Source: Pseudomonadota bacterium (GTDB lineage Bacteria; Pseudomonadota; Gammaproteobacteria; Burkholderiales; Gallionellaceae). Taken from it: DNA of 32,903 bases. The stretch spans positions 1-32,903 of the forward strand of contig JAPLQK010000084.1 of NCBI GenBank assembly GCA_026399735.1, given 5' to 3'. The notes under the pieces are model-generated. The model saw nothing but the letters and a program-made list of their open reading frames with translations, was not told the origin of the DNA and ran no database searches. Both the position numbers and the translations under genes were made by a program. Numbering within the stretch: position 1 is the stretch's first letter; the number at the start of each line of letters is the position of its first letter. This document shows, one piece after another, positions 10,420 through 21,242 of this stretch.

Positions 10420-10734
10420 TTATGCCAGCATCTCAAGCAAGATGGGATGCCAGAGTTTCAGCTCAATTTCTCCCATTTTTCCTGCCAGATGGCGTTTGTC
10501 CACGGAACGCACACAATCAAGCAGAATAAGTGCCGGCTTACCAGCAAAGTTCACTTCGGGACGGCAACCCAGCGGCTGACCTTTACTGGTTAACGGTGCG
10601 ATGATGACACGCGGCAGAACGGCATTCAGATCATCCGGCGACACCACCAAGGCAGGTCGCGTTTTCTGAATTTCACTGGCGACGGTCGGATCAAGATTGA
10701 CCCAATACACCTCGCCGCGCGCTACCACACCCAT
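10420..10734 (-). CDS. MazF/PemK-family endoribonuclease toxin
   Basis: This 104-residue protein begins MGVVARGEVYWVNLDPT, the classic MazF/PemK N-terminus, followed by EIQKTRPALVVSPDDLN, the APLTSKG strand and ALILLDCVRSVDKRHL. In the family the conserved arginine (KTRP) and threonine (PLT) form the RNA-cleaving site; both are present. The length is normal and no frameshift is visible, so the toxin appears intact. Starts at GTG 10743 or GTG 10728 are possible alternatives. It overlaps the end of an antitoxin remnant by 13 bases, as in complete mazEF pairs. Without a full antitoxin it may be silent, weakly expressed, or held by a related antitoxin elsewhere. Confidence 0.85.
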   Translation of the reverse strand: MGVVARGEVYWVNLDPTVASEIQKTRPALVVSPDDLNAVLPRVIIAPLTSKGQPLGCRPEVNFAGKPALILLDCVRSVDKRHLAGKMGEIELKLWHPILLEMLA

Positions 10735-10827
10735 TCCCCACACCCGTCATCGACTGGCAATGCAGCTAGCGGCTCGGAATCGGCATCCGCTTGATAAGCT
10801 GCAAACCAAGCGGCACGGGGCGATTTG
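10722..10827 (-). pseudogene. C-terminal remnant of a MazE/PemI-type antitoxin
   Basis: The reading frame directly upstream of the toxin gives about 35 codons: KSPRAAWFAAYQADADSEPL, then a short acidic tail ending GEWVW and a TAG stop at 10722. SPRAGWxEA near the middle and an EW-rich tail are typical of the toxin-binding C-terminus of MazE/PemI antitoxins. The N-terminal AbrB-like DNA-binding half is absent. In frame, the sequence runs upstream straight into the hemE terminator, and I find no plausible start codon. I read it as a deletion remnant. A functional short peptide is unlikely but not excluded. Confidence 0.65.
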
Positions 10828-10835
10828 ACTAACGT

Positions 10836-10868
10836 AAAAAAACCGCAGACATCACTCTGCGGTTTTTT
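10836..10868 (-). terminator. Rho-independent terminator of hemE
   Basis: On the minus strand the stem ACCGCAGA / TCTGCGGT closes a six-base loop and is followed by seven T residues. The upstream A run can extend the stem. It lies about 30 bases beyond the hemE stop and should end the gltB-gltD-hemE transcript. The palindromic form also gives a T run on the plus strand. The antitoxin remnant begins right after it. Confidence 0.9.
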
Positions 10869-10899
10869 ATTGCGGAAACATCCCGCGTCCGTCCCAAGC

Positions 10900-11964
10900 T
10901 TAGTGGTACTTACGACTCAACTCGTGTACTGCCGCAACCATCGCCGCGACATTTTCCGGGTTAGTGTGCTGTGAAATGCCGTGCCCCAGATTAAACACGT
11001 GACCGCTGCCATAGCCATAACTGCTCAGCACTTTTTCAACCTCATTGCGAATCGCATCCGGGTTTGCAAACAGCACTGCAGGATCAAGATTGCCTTGCAG
11101 CGCAACTTTATGTCCCACCTTCTGGCGCGCAACGCCGATGTCCATCGTCCAGTCCAAGCCGATCGCATCGCAACCCGTGTTGGCGATGCTGTCTATCCAC
11201 AAACCGCCGCCCTTGGTAAACACCACATTCGGGATACGCACGCCGTCTTTTTCCTTGATCAGCCCCTCCACGATGCGCTGTGTGTAAGGGAGTGAAAACT
11301 CATGGTAAGCCGAATGGGACAATACACCGCCCCAGGAATCGAAAATCATCACAGCCTGCGCGCCGGCTTCGATCTGCGCGTTCAGATAAGCGATCACCGC
11401 CTGAGTGGTTACTTCCAGAATGTGGTGCATCAGCTTCGGTTCGTTGTACATCAGCGTCTTCACGCGAGCGTAATCGTCGCTGCCGCCGCCTTCAACCATA
11501 TAGCATGACAGCGTGAACGGGCTACCCGAAAAACCGATCAGAGGAACACGGCCATCCAGCGTCTTGCGGATCTGCGATACGGCATCGGTCACATAGCGCA
11601 ACGTCTTGTCGATGTCCGGAACTTTTAATGCCATGATGGCCGCTTCATCGCGCAACGGGCGTTCAAACTTCGGGCCTTCGCCGTCCGCAAAATACAAGCC
11701 CAAGCCCATCGCATCGGGCACCGTCAGGATGTCGGAGAACAGAATCGCCGCATCCAGAGGATAGCGATCCAGCGGTTGCATGGTAACTTCAGTCGCAAAA
11801 TCCGGATTCTTGCAAAGCCCCAGGAAACTGCCGGCACGCGCACGCGTTGCACGGTATTCGGGCAGAAAACGTCCGGCCTGACGCATCATCCACAGCGGCG
11901 TGTATTCGGTAGGCTGACGCAACAAGGCGCGCAGGAAAGTGTCGTTCTTTAATTTGAAGTTCAT
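10900..11964 (-). CDS. hemE: Uroporphyrinogen decarboxylase
   Basis: This 354-residue cytosolic enzyme decarboxylates the four acetate groups of uroporphyrinogen III to give coproporphyrinogen III in haem synthesis. Both family signatures are present: [17 protein letters not shown] near residue 22 and [17 protein letters not shown] near 145. D78 in [12 protein letters not shown] matches the catalytic aspartate, and [11 protein letters not shown] closes the C-terminal region. Length is standard. The start has an AAAGG ribosome site. It lies 49 bases after gltD with no terminator visible between them, so it is probably co-transcribed with gltBD and ends at the terminator at 10836-10868. Confidence 0.97.
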   Translation of the reverse strand: MNFKLKNDTFLRALLRQPTEYTPLWMMRQAGRFLPEYRATRARAGSFLGLCKNPDFATEVTMQPLDRYPLDAAILFSDILTVPDAMGLGLYFADGEGPKFERPLRDEAAIMALKVPDIDKTLRYVTDAVSQIRKTLDGRVPLIGFSGSPFTLSCYMVEGGGSDDYARVKTLMYNEPKLMHHILEVTTQAVIAYLNAQIEAGAQAVMIFDSWGGVLSHSAYHEFSLPYTQRIVEGLIKEKDGVRIPNVVFTKGGGLWIDSIANTGCDAIGLDWTMDIGVARQKVGHKVALQGNLDPAVLFANPDAIRNEVEKVLSSYGYGSGHVFNLGHGISQHTNPENVAAMVAAVHELSRKYH

Positions 11965-12013
11965 GTATAGCCTTTATTGTTATATTTGCGGAACCGTTCC
12001 CGCCCCCCACAAG

Positions 12014-13468
12014 TTAACGCGGTAAAACGGACGATCCCATCAGAAATTCGTCCACCGAACGCGCGCACTGCCGCCCTTCACGTATCGCCCAGACGATCAG
12101 TGACTGACCGCGACGCATGTCACCCGCAGCAAACACGCGATCCACACTGGTACGATAGTCATCCGTGTTGGCTTTGATATTGCCTCGCGCGTCTTTTTCC
12201 ACGCCGAACGCTTCCAGCACCTTCTGCACCGGACTGACAAAACCCATCGCCAGAAACACCAGATCCGCCTTCAGTTCGAATTCGCTGCCCGCGATCTCAA
12301 TCATCTTTCCGTTCTGCCACTCAACGCGAACTGCGCGCAGCTTCTCAACTTTTCCGTTGCTGCCAATAAACTCCTTGGTAGCGATAGCCCAGTCACGATT
12401 ACAGCCTTCTTCATGCGAACTGGAGGTGCGCAGCTTCATCGGCCAGTTAGGCCAGGTCAACGGCTTGTTCTCCTGATCCGGTGCGCGCGGCATGACTTCG
12501 ATCTGAGTAACCGACAGTGCGCCGTGACGGTTCGACGTGCCAACGCAATCCGAACCCGTATCGCCGCCGCCGATCACCACCACATGCTTACCGGTCGCAC
12601 GCAGCTGTTCGGGCAACACGTCCCCTGCATTCACGCGATTCTGCTGCGGCAGGAATTGCATCGCATTGTAAATTCCGGACAGTTCACGACCGGGAACCGG
12701 CAAATCGCGCGGCGTTTCCGCACCGCCGGTCAGCACCACCGCATTGTATTCAGCCAGCAACGCTTCAGGAGAAATGGTCTCGGTAGCCATATTGTTCACG
12801 CCGGCTTCGCACTCAGTACCGATGAACGTTGAAGTTCTAAATATCACACCTTCTGATTGCATCTGTTCAACGCGACGGTCGATATGCGACTTTTCCATCT
12901 TGAAGTCCGGAATGCCGTAGCGCATCAGACCACCGATGCGGCTGTTCTTTTCAAACAGCGTCACGTCGTGCCCGGCGCGTGCCAGTTGTTGTGCGCAAGC
13001 CATACCGGCAGGGCCGGAACCTACTACGGCGATCCTTTTGCCGGTTTTCACCGCAGCAATTTGCGGTGTTACCCAGCCCTGCTCCCAGCCCTTGTCAATG
13101 ATGGCGTGCTCGATGGACTTGATACCCACCGCATCGTTATTGATATTCAGCGTACAAGCCGCTTCGCAGGGCGCCGGACACAGACGACCGGTAAATTCCG
13201 GAAAATTGTTGGTCGAATGCAGCACATCCAGCGCGCCGCGCCAGTTGCCACGATACACCAGGTCATTCCAGTCCGGAATGATATTGTTGACCGGGCAGCC
13301 GGAGGTGCAGAACGGCACGCCGCAATCCATGCAGCGCGCCCCTTGTACCTTGGCCTGGTCGTCGCTCAAATGCTGTACGAACTCGTTATAGTTGGCGAGG
13401 CGGTCGCTAACAGGCAGACTCGCCTCGGACAGACGGTTGTACTCCATAAATCCAGTTGGCTTACCCAT
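12014..13468 (-). CDS. gltD: Glutamate synthase (NADPH) small subunit
   Basis: This 484-residue FAD- and iron-sulfur-containing subunit passes electrons from NADPH to GltB. Two N-terminal cysteine clusters are visible: C46, C49, C54, C58 ([13 protein letters not shown]) and C97, C101, C105 (CPAPCEAAC). They are followed by the FAD-binding GSGPAG at 150-155 and the NADPH-binding [10 protein letters not shown] motif. The tail has [17 protein letters not shown], typical of the family. The ATG overlaps the gltB stop by one base (TAATG), so translation is coupled and the subunits are likely made in step. Confidence 0.96.
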   Translation of the reverse strand: MGKPTGFMEYNRLSEASLPVSDRLANYNEFVQHLSDDQAKVQGARCMDCGVPFCTSGCPVNNIIPDWNDLVYRGNWRGALDVLHSTNNFPEFTGRLCPAPCEAACTLNINNDAVGIKSIEHAIIDKGWEQGWVTPQIAAVKTGKRIAVVGSGPAGMACAQQLARAGHDVTLFEKNSRIGGLMRYGIPDFKMEKSHIDRRVEQMQSEGVIFRTSTFIGTECEAGVNNMATETISPEALLAEYNAVVLTGGAETPRDLPVPGRELSGIYNAMQFLPQQNRVNAGDVLPEQLRATGKHVVVIGGGDTGSDCVGTSNRHGALSVTQIEVMPRAPDQENKPLTWPNWPMKLRTSSSHEEGCNRDWAIATKEFIGSNGKVEKLRAVRVEWQNGKMIEIAGSEFELKADLVFLAMGFVSPVQKVLEAFGVEKDARGNIKANTDDYRTSVDRVFAAGDMRRGQSLIVWAIREGRQCARSVDEFLMGSSVLPR

Positions 13469-16400
13469 TATGCAGCCTCCCCTTGCTTAAGATTGGCTCG
13501 TTCCTGCAACGCGCGGCGATAATCGGTCGGCATGACTTTGGTAAATTTGGGCAGATAATCGGCCCAACTTTCCAGGATCAGCCTTGCGCGTTCGCTGCCG
13601 GTATAGAGCAGATGTTTTTCGATCTGTTCACGCAACGCATGCTCATCAGCCTTGTCGAGATGATTGAAATGCACACGGCCGTGACTAACCGGTAAATCTT
13701 CGGTGCTATCGAGTCCTGTCACTTCTTCGATAACAGGTTCGAGCGCCACCATGGTCAGATTGCAACGCTTTTCAAAGTCGCCTGACTCATCCAGCACGTA
13801 AGCCACACCGCCGGACATGCCCGCAGCGAAGTTGCGGCCCGTTTGTCCCAGCACGATTACCATGCCACCCGTCATGTATTCACAACCGTGATCACCCAAT
13901 CCTTCGACCACGGCAATGGCGCCTGAATTACGCACCGCAAAGCGTTCACCCGCCACGCCGTTGAAATAGCATTCGCCGGAGGTTGCACCATACAACACGG
14001 TATTGCCGACGATAATATTGTCAGATGCAATCAGATTTGCGTCGCGGGGCGGCATGATGGCGATACGTCCGCCGCATAAACCCTTGCCCACGTAATCGTT
14101 GCCTTCGCCGCGCAACTCAAACGAAATGCCGTGCGACAGAAACGCACCAAAACTCTGGCCTGCCGTACCGGAAAATTTCACCTGGATGGTGTCGGCAGGC
14201 AAACCCGCATTCCCATAACGGCGGGCCACTTCATGCGACAACATTGTGCCGACGGTGCGGTTGACGTTGCGGATAGGGCTGTCTATTACGACAGGCTCTT
14301 GATTATTAATAGCATTTTTTGCTTCTGCGATCAGCGTATTGTCCAGCGCCTTGTCCAGCTCGTGATCCTGCTGTTCGGCATGCTGACGCGCCACGCTGGC
14401 GGGTACCAGAGGCTGATGAAATACCTTTGAAAAATCAAGACCTTGTGATTTCCAGTGGGCAATACTGTGCTTTACATCCAGCAGATCAGAACGACCGATC
14501 AGATCGACAAAACGACGGATACCCATCTGCGCCATCAGTTCGCGCAACTCTTCGGCGACGAAGAAGAAGTAGTTCACCACATGTTCCGGTTGCCCGGTAA
14601 ATTTGCGGCGCAACTCGGGATCCTGCGTGGCAACGCCGACAGGACAGGTATTGAGGTGACACTTGCGCATCATGATGCAGCCTTCGACTACCAGCGGCGC
14701 CGTTGCGAAACCGAATTCATCGGCACCCAACAGCGCACCGATCAATACATCGCGGCCGGTCTTGAGCTGACCATCCACCTGCAGCGCGACGCGCCCGCGC
14801 AACTGGTTCAACACCAGCGTTTGCTGTGCCTCGGCCAGCCCCAATTCCCACGGTGTCCCCGCATGCTTGATGGAAGATAAAGGGGACGCGCCCGTGCCGC
14901 CGTCAAAACCGGACACGACGATATGGTCGGCCTTGGCCTTGGATACACCGGCCGCCACCGTACCTACGCCGATTTCTGATACCAGTTTCACCGAAATCGA
15001 TGCGGACGGATTGGAGTTCTTCAGATCATGGATCAGCTGCGCCAGATCTTCGATCGAATAAATATCGTGGTGCGGGGGGGGTGAAATCAGCCCCACGCCC
15101 GGTACCGAGAAACGCAGCTTGGCGATGTACTCGGACACCTTGTGACCCGGCAGTTGCCCGCCTTCGCCCGGTTTCGCACCCTGAGCCATTTTGATCTGGA
15201 TCTGATCCGCACTGGCCAGATATTCTGCGGTGACGCCAAAACGACCCGATGCGACCTGTTTGATCTTCGAACGCAACGAGTCACCCGCCTGCATTTCACG
15301 ATCCGCTTCGATACGACTCTTGCCGATGATGTCGGAGAGCATCTCGCCGCCCTTCAAAACGGCAAACCGCGCCGCATCCTCGCCGCCTTCGCCGGTGTTG
15401 GATTTGCCGCCGAGGCGATTCATCGCAATCGCCAGCGTCGTATGCGCTTCCGTAGAAATGGAACCCAGCGACATCGCGCCGGTCACAAAACGCTTGACGA
15501 TTTCTTTCGCGGATTCGACTTCAGCCAACGGCACAGCGACACCGGCGGATTTGATCTCGAACAGCCCGCGCAAAGTCTTCAGCTTGGTGCTTTGCTCGTT
15601 GATAAGCGCGGCGTATTCCTTGTAAGTCGAGGCATTGTTGGTACGCGTGGCCATTTGCAACTTGGCGATGGAATCCGGTGTCCACATGTGTTCTTCGCCG
15701 CGCACACGGTAAGCGTATTCCCCGCCCGCCGCCAAAGCATTCGCCAAAACCGGATCCTTGCCGAAAGCGTCTTTATGGGTACGCAGCGCTTCTTCGGCGA
15801 CCTCAGCCAGGCCGATTCCTTCAATCTGGGTCGCAGTTCCGGTGAAATAGCTGGCGACGAAAGTGGCATCAAGACCGATCGCCTCGAATATTTGCGCGCC
15901 GCAATAGGACTGATAGGTTGAAATACCCATCTTGGACATGACCTTCATCAGGCCCTTGTCGATCGCCTTGATAAAGCGCTTCTTGGCATCCGCAGCTGCC
16001 ACACCGGAAGGCAGGCTCATCGCCGCAATGGTTTCAAAAGCCAGCCACGGGCAGACAGCTTCCGCACCGTAACCCGCCAGCAATGCAAAGTGATGCACCT
16101 CGCGTGCAGAACCGGTATCGACTACCAACCCTGTGCTGGTACGCAGACCCGCGCGAACCAGATGCTGATGCACTTTGGAACACGCAACCAGTGCCGGAAT
16201 GGCAACGCGTTCTGCCGACATGGCGCGGTCCGACAGGATCAGCACGTTATAACCATCGGCGACCGCCTTGTCCGCAGCGACACAAAGCGCTTTAACCGAA
16301 AACTCGCAACCAGCGGCGCCTTCACTTGCCGGATAAGTAATATCCAGCACCAGCGAGCGATAACGGCCTTGCGTCAACTGATCGATGTTGGAGAGGCGTC

Positions 16401-18105
16401 CCATATCGTCATTCGACAGCACAGGTTGATGCACTTCCAGACGCAATGAAGGCGTCGTCTCGTCAATGCCGAGTAAATTAGGCTTGGGGCCGATAAACGA
16501 AGTCAGCGACATCACGATTTCTTCGCGAATCGGGTCGATTGGCGGATTAGTTACCTGCGCAAATAATTGCTGGAAATAATCGTAGAAAGAGCGGTTTTTG
16601 TTCGACAGCACAGCCAGCGCCGCATCCGTACCCATCGAACCTGTCGGCTCTTCGCCTGCATTCACCATCGGCGCCAGAATGAATTTGATGTCTTCCTGTG
16701 AATAGCCGAACGCCTGCTGGGTATCCAGCAACGATGCGTTCAGCTTGTTTTCACTCGTTGATGCCGGCATATCGCCCAGGAAGAATCGGGATTCTTCGAT
16801 CCACTTGCGGTATGGTTTGGCGGTAGCCAGCTGGTTTTTCAGCTCGGTATCGTCGATGATGCGTCCGGCTTCCATGTCGATCAGAAACATCCTGCCCGGC
16901 TGCAGACGCCATTTCTTGACGACCTTGTGCTGAGGAATATTCAGCACGCCCATTTCAGAGGCCAGCAACACGACATCGTCATCGGTAATCAGGTAGCGTG
17001 CAGGACGCAGTCCGTTACGATCCAGCGTCGCACCGATCATCTTGCCATCGGTAAACGCGACAGCTGCGGGGCCGTCCCACGGCTCCATCAGCGCGGCATG
17101 ATACTCATAGAAAGCGCGACGCTCTTCATCCATCAGCGGATTGCCGGCCCATGCTTCTGGAATCAGCAACATCATCGCGTGCGGCAACGAATACCCGCCG
17201 GCCACCAACAATTCCAACGCATTGTCGAAACAGGCCGAGTCGGACTGTCCATCCACAATCAGCGGCCAGAGTTTTTCCAGATCTTCACCAAGCAGACTGG
17301 AGGACATCGCCGCGTGGCGCGCCGCCATCCAGTTCACATTGCCGCGCACCGTATTGATTTCGCCGTTATGCGCGATCATGCGGAACGGATGCGCCAGATC
17401 CCAACTCGGGAAAGTATTGGTTGAAAAACGCTGATGTACCAGCGCCAGCGCACTTATCAAACTCTTGTCCTGCAAATCCGGATAATATTTACCCACCTGG
17501 TCGGCCAGCAACATGCCTTTATAAACAATCGTGCGTGCAGACAACGAAGGAATGTAAAAATTCTTCACATTGGGCAGGCTGCTCACTGCATGTTCAGCCG
17601 TCTTGCGGATCACAAACAGTTTGCGCTCGAACGCATCCGTGTCGGCGCAGTTTTCACCGCAGCCGATAAACACCTGGCGTACTGCAGGCTCCACCAGTTT
17701 GACGCTCTCTCCCAGAATGGAGCTGTCTACCGGCACATCGCGCCAGCCCAGCAACAACTGTCCTTCGGCTGCAATTTTCTCGGCGATGATTTGCTCAGCT
17801 GCAGCTCGTGCCGCTAAATCCTTAGGCAGGAACAACATTCCTACGCCATAACGACCTGCTTCCGGCAAAGCCATGCCCAGCGTTGCACATTGCGCACGAA
17901 AAAATGCATCGGGAACCTGCAACAGGATACCTGCGCCGTCCCCTGCCAGCGGGTCAGCACCCGTCGCACCGCGATGGGTCAGGTTTTCCAATATCTGCAG
18001 ACCCTGACTTACCATGTCATGGCTTTTTTTGCCCTTAATATGAGCGACAAAACCCACTCCACAGGCATCGCGCTCCTGGCGCGGATCATACAAACCTTGT
18101 TGCAT
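13468..18105 (-). CDS. gltB: Glutamate synthase (NADPH) large subunit
   Basis: This 1545-residue enzyme makes two glutamates from glutamine and 2-oxoglutarate, the second half of GS-GOGAT ammonium assimilation. After a 14-residue propeptide, the expected mature N-terminal nucleophile is C15 ([16 protein letters not shown]), the class II glutaminase start. The central domain, FMN synthase barrel (including [10 protein letters not shown] and [16 protein letters not shown]) and C-terminal beta-helix region are all recognisable. The cluster cysteines are C1143, C1149 and C1154 (C-x5-C-x4-C). I chose ATG 18105 (MQQGLYDP) on homology; an in-frame TTG at 18132 would add nine residues. No frameshift is seen. 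Confidence 0.95.
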   Translation of the reverse strand: MQQGLYDPRQERDACGVGFVAHIKGKKSHDMVSQGLQILENLTHRGATGADPLAGDGAGILLQVPDAFFRAQCATLGMALPEAGRYGVGMLFLPKDLAARAAAEQIIAEKIAAEGQLLLGWRDVPVDSSILGESVKLVEPAVRQVFIGCGENCADTDAFERKLFVIRKTAEHAVSSLPNVKNFYIPSLSARTIVYKGMLLADQVGKYYPDLQDKSLISALALVHQRFSTNTFPSWDLAHPFRMIAHNGEINTVRGNVNWMAARHAAMSSSLLGEDLEKLWPLIVDGQSDSACFDNALELLVAGGYSLPHAMMLLIPEAWAGNPLMDEERRAFYEYHAALMEPWDGPAAVAFTDGKMIGATLDRNGLRPARYLITDDDVVLLASEMGVLNIPQHKVVKKWRLQPGRMFLIDMEAGRIIDDTELKNQLATAKPYRKWIEESRFFLGDMPASTSENKLNASLLDTQQAFGYSQEDIKFILAPMVNAGEEPTGSMGTDAALAVLSNKNRSFYDYFQQLFAQVTNPPIDPIREEIVMSLTSFIGPKPNLLGIDETTPSLRLEVHQPVLSNDDMGRLSNIDQLTQGRYRSLVLDITYPASEGAAGCEFSVKALCVAADKAVADGYNVLILSDRAMSAERVAIPALVACSKVHQHLVRAGLRTSTGLVVDTGSAREVHHFALLAGYGAEAVCPWLAFETIAAMSLPSGVAAADAKKRFIKAIDKGLMKVMSKMGISTYQSYCGAQIFEAIGLDATFVASYFTGTATQIEGIGLAEVAEEALRTHKDAFGKDPVLANALAAGGEYAYRVRGEEHMWTPDSIAKLQMATRTNNASTYKEYAALINEQSTKLKTLRGLFEIKSAGVAVPLAEVESAKEIVKRFVTGAMSLGSISTEAHTTLAIAMNRLGGKSNTGEGGEDAARFAVLKGGEMLSDIIGKSRIEADREMQAGDSLRSKIKQVASGRFGVTAEYLASADQIQIKMAQGAKPGEGGQLPGHKVSEYIAKLRFSVPGVGLISPPPHHDIYSIEDLAQLIHDLKNSNPSASISVKLVSEIGVGTVAAGVSKAKADHIVVSGFDGGTGASPLSSIKHAGTPWELGLAEAQQTLVLNQLRGRVALQVDGQLKTGRDVLIGALLGADEFGFATAPLVVEGCIMMRKCHLNTCPVGVATQDPELRRKFTGQPEHVVNYFFFVAEELRELMAQMGIRRFVDLIGRSDLLDVKHSIAHWKSQGLDFSKVFHQPLVPASVARQHAEQQDHELDKALDNTLIAEAKNAINNQEPVVIDSPIRNVNRTVGTMLSHEVARRYGNAGLPADTIQVKFSGTAGQSFGAFLSHGISFELRGEGNDYVGKGLCGGRIAIMPPRDANLIASDNIIVGNTVLYGATSGECYFNGVAGERFAVRNSGAIAVVEGLGDHGCEYMTGGMVIVLGQTGRNFAAGMSGGVAYVLDESGDFEKRCNLTMVALEPVIEEVTGLDSTEDLPVSHGRVHFNHLDKADEHALREQIEKHLLYTGSERARLILESWADYLPKFTKVMPTDYRRALQERANLKQGEAA

Positions 18106-18357
18106 TGGCAAATTAAACACGGCTTCCCTCAATCAAATAAAACAGAACATTGAAAACAACGGTACTCCCGACTCAAGAGTCGCCAGCAGCGGCCGGTTTC
18201 AAAATACCGGCGAAAAAATGACGACACACGTCGCCATGCCTGCTACCCGCGCCTAAATACAAAAGCGAAAGGGTTAGAATTCTACCTTTAATCGGACTTG
18301 CCAGCAACCAAAGCGGTCTGGGCACCCTCCCGGGCAGGAAATTTCTCTCCCTCGGCT
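18106..18357. other. dgt-gltB intergenic region
   Basis: These 252 bases lie between dgt and gltB, both on the minus strand, and probably contain the gltB promoter. I see no promoter strong enough to name. A small hairpin, GCCGGT / ACCGGC with an eight-base loop at 18192-18211, is present but is not followed by T residues in the direction of transcription, so I do not call it a terminator. No small gene is evident. Confidence 0.5.
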
Positions 18358-19494
18358 TTAAATGGAGTCTTCTTCCACAGCGAAGATGCGTTTATGCTCA
18401 CGTATTGCATAACGATCCGTCATGCCTGCGATATAGTCGGCCACGACCCGCGCACGACTGGATTCTTCCCGCGTTTCGTATGATTGAAAACGCGTTGGCA
18501 GCAGGCGACTGTCTTCCATAAAAACATCGAACAATTCGCGAATGATGCGCTGTGCCTTGGCGCTCATGCGCATGACGCGATAGTGGCGATACAGATGCGT
18601 ATACAGGAACTTTTTCAACTCCCGCTGTTTAACGTTCAACTCATCGCTAAAGGCAATCAGCGCAGGCGCTGCGCGCACATCATCCAGCGTGACCAGATTT
18701 TGTGCGGCAATATTGGCCGCACTCTGGCAGATCAGATCCGTTACCAGCGTATTGATCATGCGCCGCACCGTTTCGTGCACCACGCGACGCTCTGTCAAAT
18801 CAGGGTATGCACAGCGCACTTGTTGCAGGTGCTCCGCCACCAGCGGCACATCCGATAACTGTTCCAGCGTGATAATCCCGGAACGCAGACCATCATCCAC
18901 ATCGTGATTGTTGTAGGCGATTTCATCGGCCAGGTTGGCGATCTGCCCCTCCAGCGAAGGCCGCAGGTTTTTTATGAAACGTTCGCCCAACTCACCCAGC
19001 TGACCGGCCTGCTCAATACGACAATGCTTGAGTATGCCCTCGCGCGTCTCGAAGCACAGATTCAATCCGTCGAATGTTGCGTAACGCTCTTCGAGCACGT
19101 CCACCACACGCACCGACTGCAGGTTGTGTTCAAATCCGCCATAGGCTTTCATGCAGTCATTCAGCGCATCCTGTCCGGCATGTCCGAACGGGGTATGACC
19201 CAGATCATGTGCCAGCGAAATCGCCTCGGCCAGATCTTCATTCAGATGCAGACGGCGCGCAATCGAGCGGGCGATTTGTGCAACCTCGATGCTATGGGTC
19301 AGGCGGGTGCGAAACAGGTCGCCTTCATGATTCACAAATACCTGAGTCTTGTATTCAAGGCGGCGGAACGCGCCTGAATGAATGATACGGTCCCGGTCAC
19401 GCTGAAATTCGCTGCGCCCCTGCGGCGAGACTTCCGAAAACTTTCTGCCAAGGGAGTTGGCCTCGGATACGGCATAGCTGGCAAGCTCAGTCAT
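18358..19494 (-). CDS. dgt: Deoxyguanosinetriphosphate triphosphohydrolase-like protein (HD domain)
   Basis: This 378-residue HD-domain enzyme belongs to the dGTPase/dNTPase family, which splits dNTPs to nucleoside and triphosphate. The start MTELASYAV is followed by the family segment [21 protein letters not shown] near residue 32. Metal ligands are H67 in RTRLTHS and the pair H96-D97 in [27 protein letters not shown] supplies a further conserved Asp. The ATG at 19494 overlaps the aroB stop by eight bases; upstream in-frame starts lie inside aroB and lack support. The exact nucleotide preference cannot be read from sequence. Confidence 0.93.
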   Translation of the reverse strand: MTELASYAVSEANSLGRKFSEVSPQGRSEFQRDRDRIIHSGAFRRLEYKTQVFVNHEGDLFRTRLTHSIEVAQIARSIARRLHLNEDLAEAISLAHDLGHTPFGHAGQDALNDCMKAYGGFEHNLQSVRVVDVLEERYATFDGLNLCFETREGILKHCRIEQAGQLGELGERFIKNLRPSLEGQIANLADEIAYNNHDVDDGLRSGIITLEQLSDVPLVAEHLQQVRCAYPDLTERRVVHETVRRMINTLVTDLICQSAANIAAQNLVTLDDVRAAPALIAFSDELNVKQRELKKFLYTHLYRHYRVMRMSAKAQRIIRELFDVFMEDSRLLPTRFQSYETREESSRARVVADYIAGMTDRYAIREHKRIFAVEEDSI

Positions 19495-20596
19495 GCCTGT
19501 TCCGAACCTCATCGGAAGAAACGCATGCCTGTAACGTTTGTAGCAGCAGTTCGGATGGAACGTCATTCACCAGCTCAGCCTGCCCGAGCTGCCTTAACAG
19601 CACGAAGCGCAACTTGCCGCCCTCGACTTTTTTGTCGAGCCCCATGTAGTCCAGGTATTTTTCCACGCCCAGATCGGGCGCTGTAACCGGCAAGTGGGCG
19701 CGAATAAACAGCGTGCGTATGCGCGCCACGTCCTGCTCGCTGATCCAGCCCAAGCGCTGCGACAAGTCAGCCGCCATGATCGTTCCTGCAGCAACGCCTT
19801 CACCGTGTAACCAGTTACCGTAGCCCATCCCCGACTCGATAGCATGGCCGAAGGTATGCCCCAAGTTCAGCAAGGCACGCTCACCGCTTTCCCGTTCGTC
19901 CGCAGCGACCACGTCCGCCTTGTTCTGACAGCTGCGCAACACCGCGTATTGCAGCGCATCGGTATCTCTGGCCAGCAGCTTATCCATGTTTTGCTCCAGC
20001 CATACCAGAAAAGACAGGTCGCGGATCAGGCCGTATTTGATGACCTCCGCCAGCCCGGCTGACAACTCCTTATCCGGTAAAGTATTCAACGTCTCTATAT
20101 CCGCCAGCACCAGTTGCGGCTGATAGAACGCGCCGATCATATTTTTGCCGAGAGGATGATTGATGCCGGTCTTGCCGCCCACCGAGGAATCCACCTGAGA
20201 GAGCAAGGTCGTCGGTATCTGGATGAACGGCACGCCGCGCAAATAGCATGCTGCAGCAAAACCTGTCATATCACCGATCACACCGCCGCCCAGCGCAATC
20301 AGGGGGGTGCTGCGTTCGCAGCGATGCGCCAGCAGTGCGTCATAAATCAGATTGAGCGTCTCGGCGGTCTTATACGCCTCACCGTCCGGCAGGATGACTT
20401 CCACACTTTGCACACCGATTTGTTGCAAAGTCAGCTTGAGTCTTTCCAGATACAGCGGCGCAACTGTGGTGTTGGTGACGATTGCGACACGTTTGCGTGG
20501 CAGGTGTGCTTCCAGTAATTCCGCGTTGGCAAGCAATCCTGTACCGATGTGTATCGGGTAACTGCGATCTTCCAATCCTACTGTCAATGTTTGCAT
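19487..20596 (-). CDS. aroB: 3-dehydroquinate synthase
   Basis: This 369-residue NAD- and metal-dependent enzyme cyclises DAHP to 3-dehydroquinate, the second step of the shikimate pathway. The NAD-binding loop GGGVIGD lies at 103-109 and DSSVGGKTG at 136-144. Metal ligands are likely E184 (GLAEVIKYG), H247 (NLGHTFGH) and H264 (WLHGEGV). It starts five bases after the aroK stop and overlaps dgt at its end, so aroK-aroB-dgt form one compact unit. This gene pairing behind pilQ is common in Beta- and Gammaproteobacteria. Confidence 0.97.
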   Translation of the reverse strand: MQTLTVGLEDRSYPIHIGTGLLANAELLEAHLPRKRVAIVTNTTVAPLYLERLKLTLQQIGVQSVEVILPDGEAYKTAETLNLIYDALLAHRCERSTPLIALGGGVIGDMTGFAAACYLRGVPFIQIPTTLLSQVDSSVGGKTGINHPLGKNMIGAFYQPQLVLADIETLNTLPDKELSAGLAEVIKYGLIRDLSFLVWLEQNMDKLLARDTDALQYAVLRSCQNKADVVAADERESGERALLNLGHTFGHAIESGMGYGNWLHGEGVAAGTIMAADLSQRLGWISEQDVARIRTLFIRAHLPVTAPDLGVEKYLDYMGLDKKVEGGKLRFVLLRQLGQAELVNDVPSELLLQTLQACVSSDEVRNRHD

Positions 20597-20601
20597 AGTT
20601 T

Positions 20602-21165
20602 TTACGGGTTCTTTTTCCGGTAATTCTCGATTTCAGCAACCAGTTTCAACATCAGGGCGTGTACGCTTTGCCTGCCCGTTGGCATCACAATGTCTGCAAC
20701 CTGCTGGTAAAACGTCTCCCGCTGATGCAGCAAATCGGATAGCCTGGCATGCAGATTCCCCGTTTGGAGCAACGGGCGATTCCTGTCGTTGCGCGTGCGC
20801 ATCCAGAGGTCATGAACCCCGGCCTTCAGGTAAATGACGATGCCGTTTTGCTTTAACATCGTACGGTTTTCTTCCGCAAGTACCGCCCCTCCGCCGGTCG
20901 CCAGCACCAGATCGTCACGGCTCACCAACTCCGCCAGCGCGTCAGTTTCACGCTGACGAAAACCGTGCTCCCCTTCTACATCGAAGATATGCGGAATGGT
21001 CACACCGGTACGAAACTGGATTTCCTCATCGCTATCCACGAATACCTTGCCCAGATGCTTCGCCAGAATGCGCCCCATGGTGGTTTTACCCGAACCCATC
21101 ATGCCGACAAGAATCAGGTTACCAGATTGAAATTTTCGCGTGCTGGGTATAGAGCTATTTTGCAT
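20602..21165 (-). CDS. aroK: Shikimate kinase
   Basis: This 187-residue P-loop kinase phosphorylates shikimate at the 3-hydroxyl. The Walker A loop GMMGSGKTT is at about 21-29, the substrate and Mg-binding DSD at 44-46, the GFRQRE motif with the shikimate-binding Arg near 66, and ATGGGAVL near 86. The NRPLL lid motif is present. I use ATG 21165 because the only earlier in-frame start, TTG 21189, lies at the base of the pilQ terminator hairpin. The protein carries a short, poorly conserved N-terminal extension before the first beta strand. Confidence 0.95.
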   Translation of the reverse strand: MQNSSIPSTRKFQSGNLILVGMMGSGKTTMGRILAKHLGKVFVDSDEEIQFRTGVTIPHIFDVEGEHGFRQRETDALAELVSRDDLVLATGGGAVLAEENRTMLKQNGIVIYLKAGVHDLWMRTRNDRNRPLLQTGNLHARLSDLLHQRETFYQQVADIVMPTGRQSVHALMLKLVAEIENYRKKNP

Positions 21166-21190
21166 AAGGCGTATTGTAAACGAATTCAAT

Positions 21191-21216
21191 CAAAAGCCCG
21201 GTCGAAGCCGGGCCTT
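21191..21216 (-). terminator. Rho-independent terminator after pilQ
   Basis: On the minus strand the stem GCCCGG / CCGGGC encloses a six-base CTTCGA loop and is followed by TTTTGATT. It lies about 27 bases beyond the pilQ stop and 26 bases before the aroK ATG. The T tract is short, so partial read-through into aroK is possible; I see no separate strong aroK promoter in the remaining space. Confidence 0.75.
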
Positions 21217-21242
21217 GATATAACGTTTTTTCGGGTTTACTG

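Noticed and set aside
10351-10420. Insertion sequence between gatB and the toxin gene
   Set aside because: Only a short palindrome is present, with no transposase frame and no visible target duplication.
15074-15081. Run of eight G in gltB that could allow phase variation
   Set aside because: It encodes the conserved [11 protein letters not shown] motif of GltB and the frame is intact, so the run is explained by protein conservation.
18192-18211. Hairpin GCCGGT/ACCGGC as terminator of dgt
   Set aside because: On the minus strand the T run comes before the stem instead of after it, and the stem is only six pairs.
21166-21189. TTG start at 21189 giving a longer AroK
   Set aside because: It lies at the pilQ terminator hairpin with no ribosome site; ATG 21165 gives a normal-length kinase.
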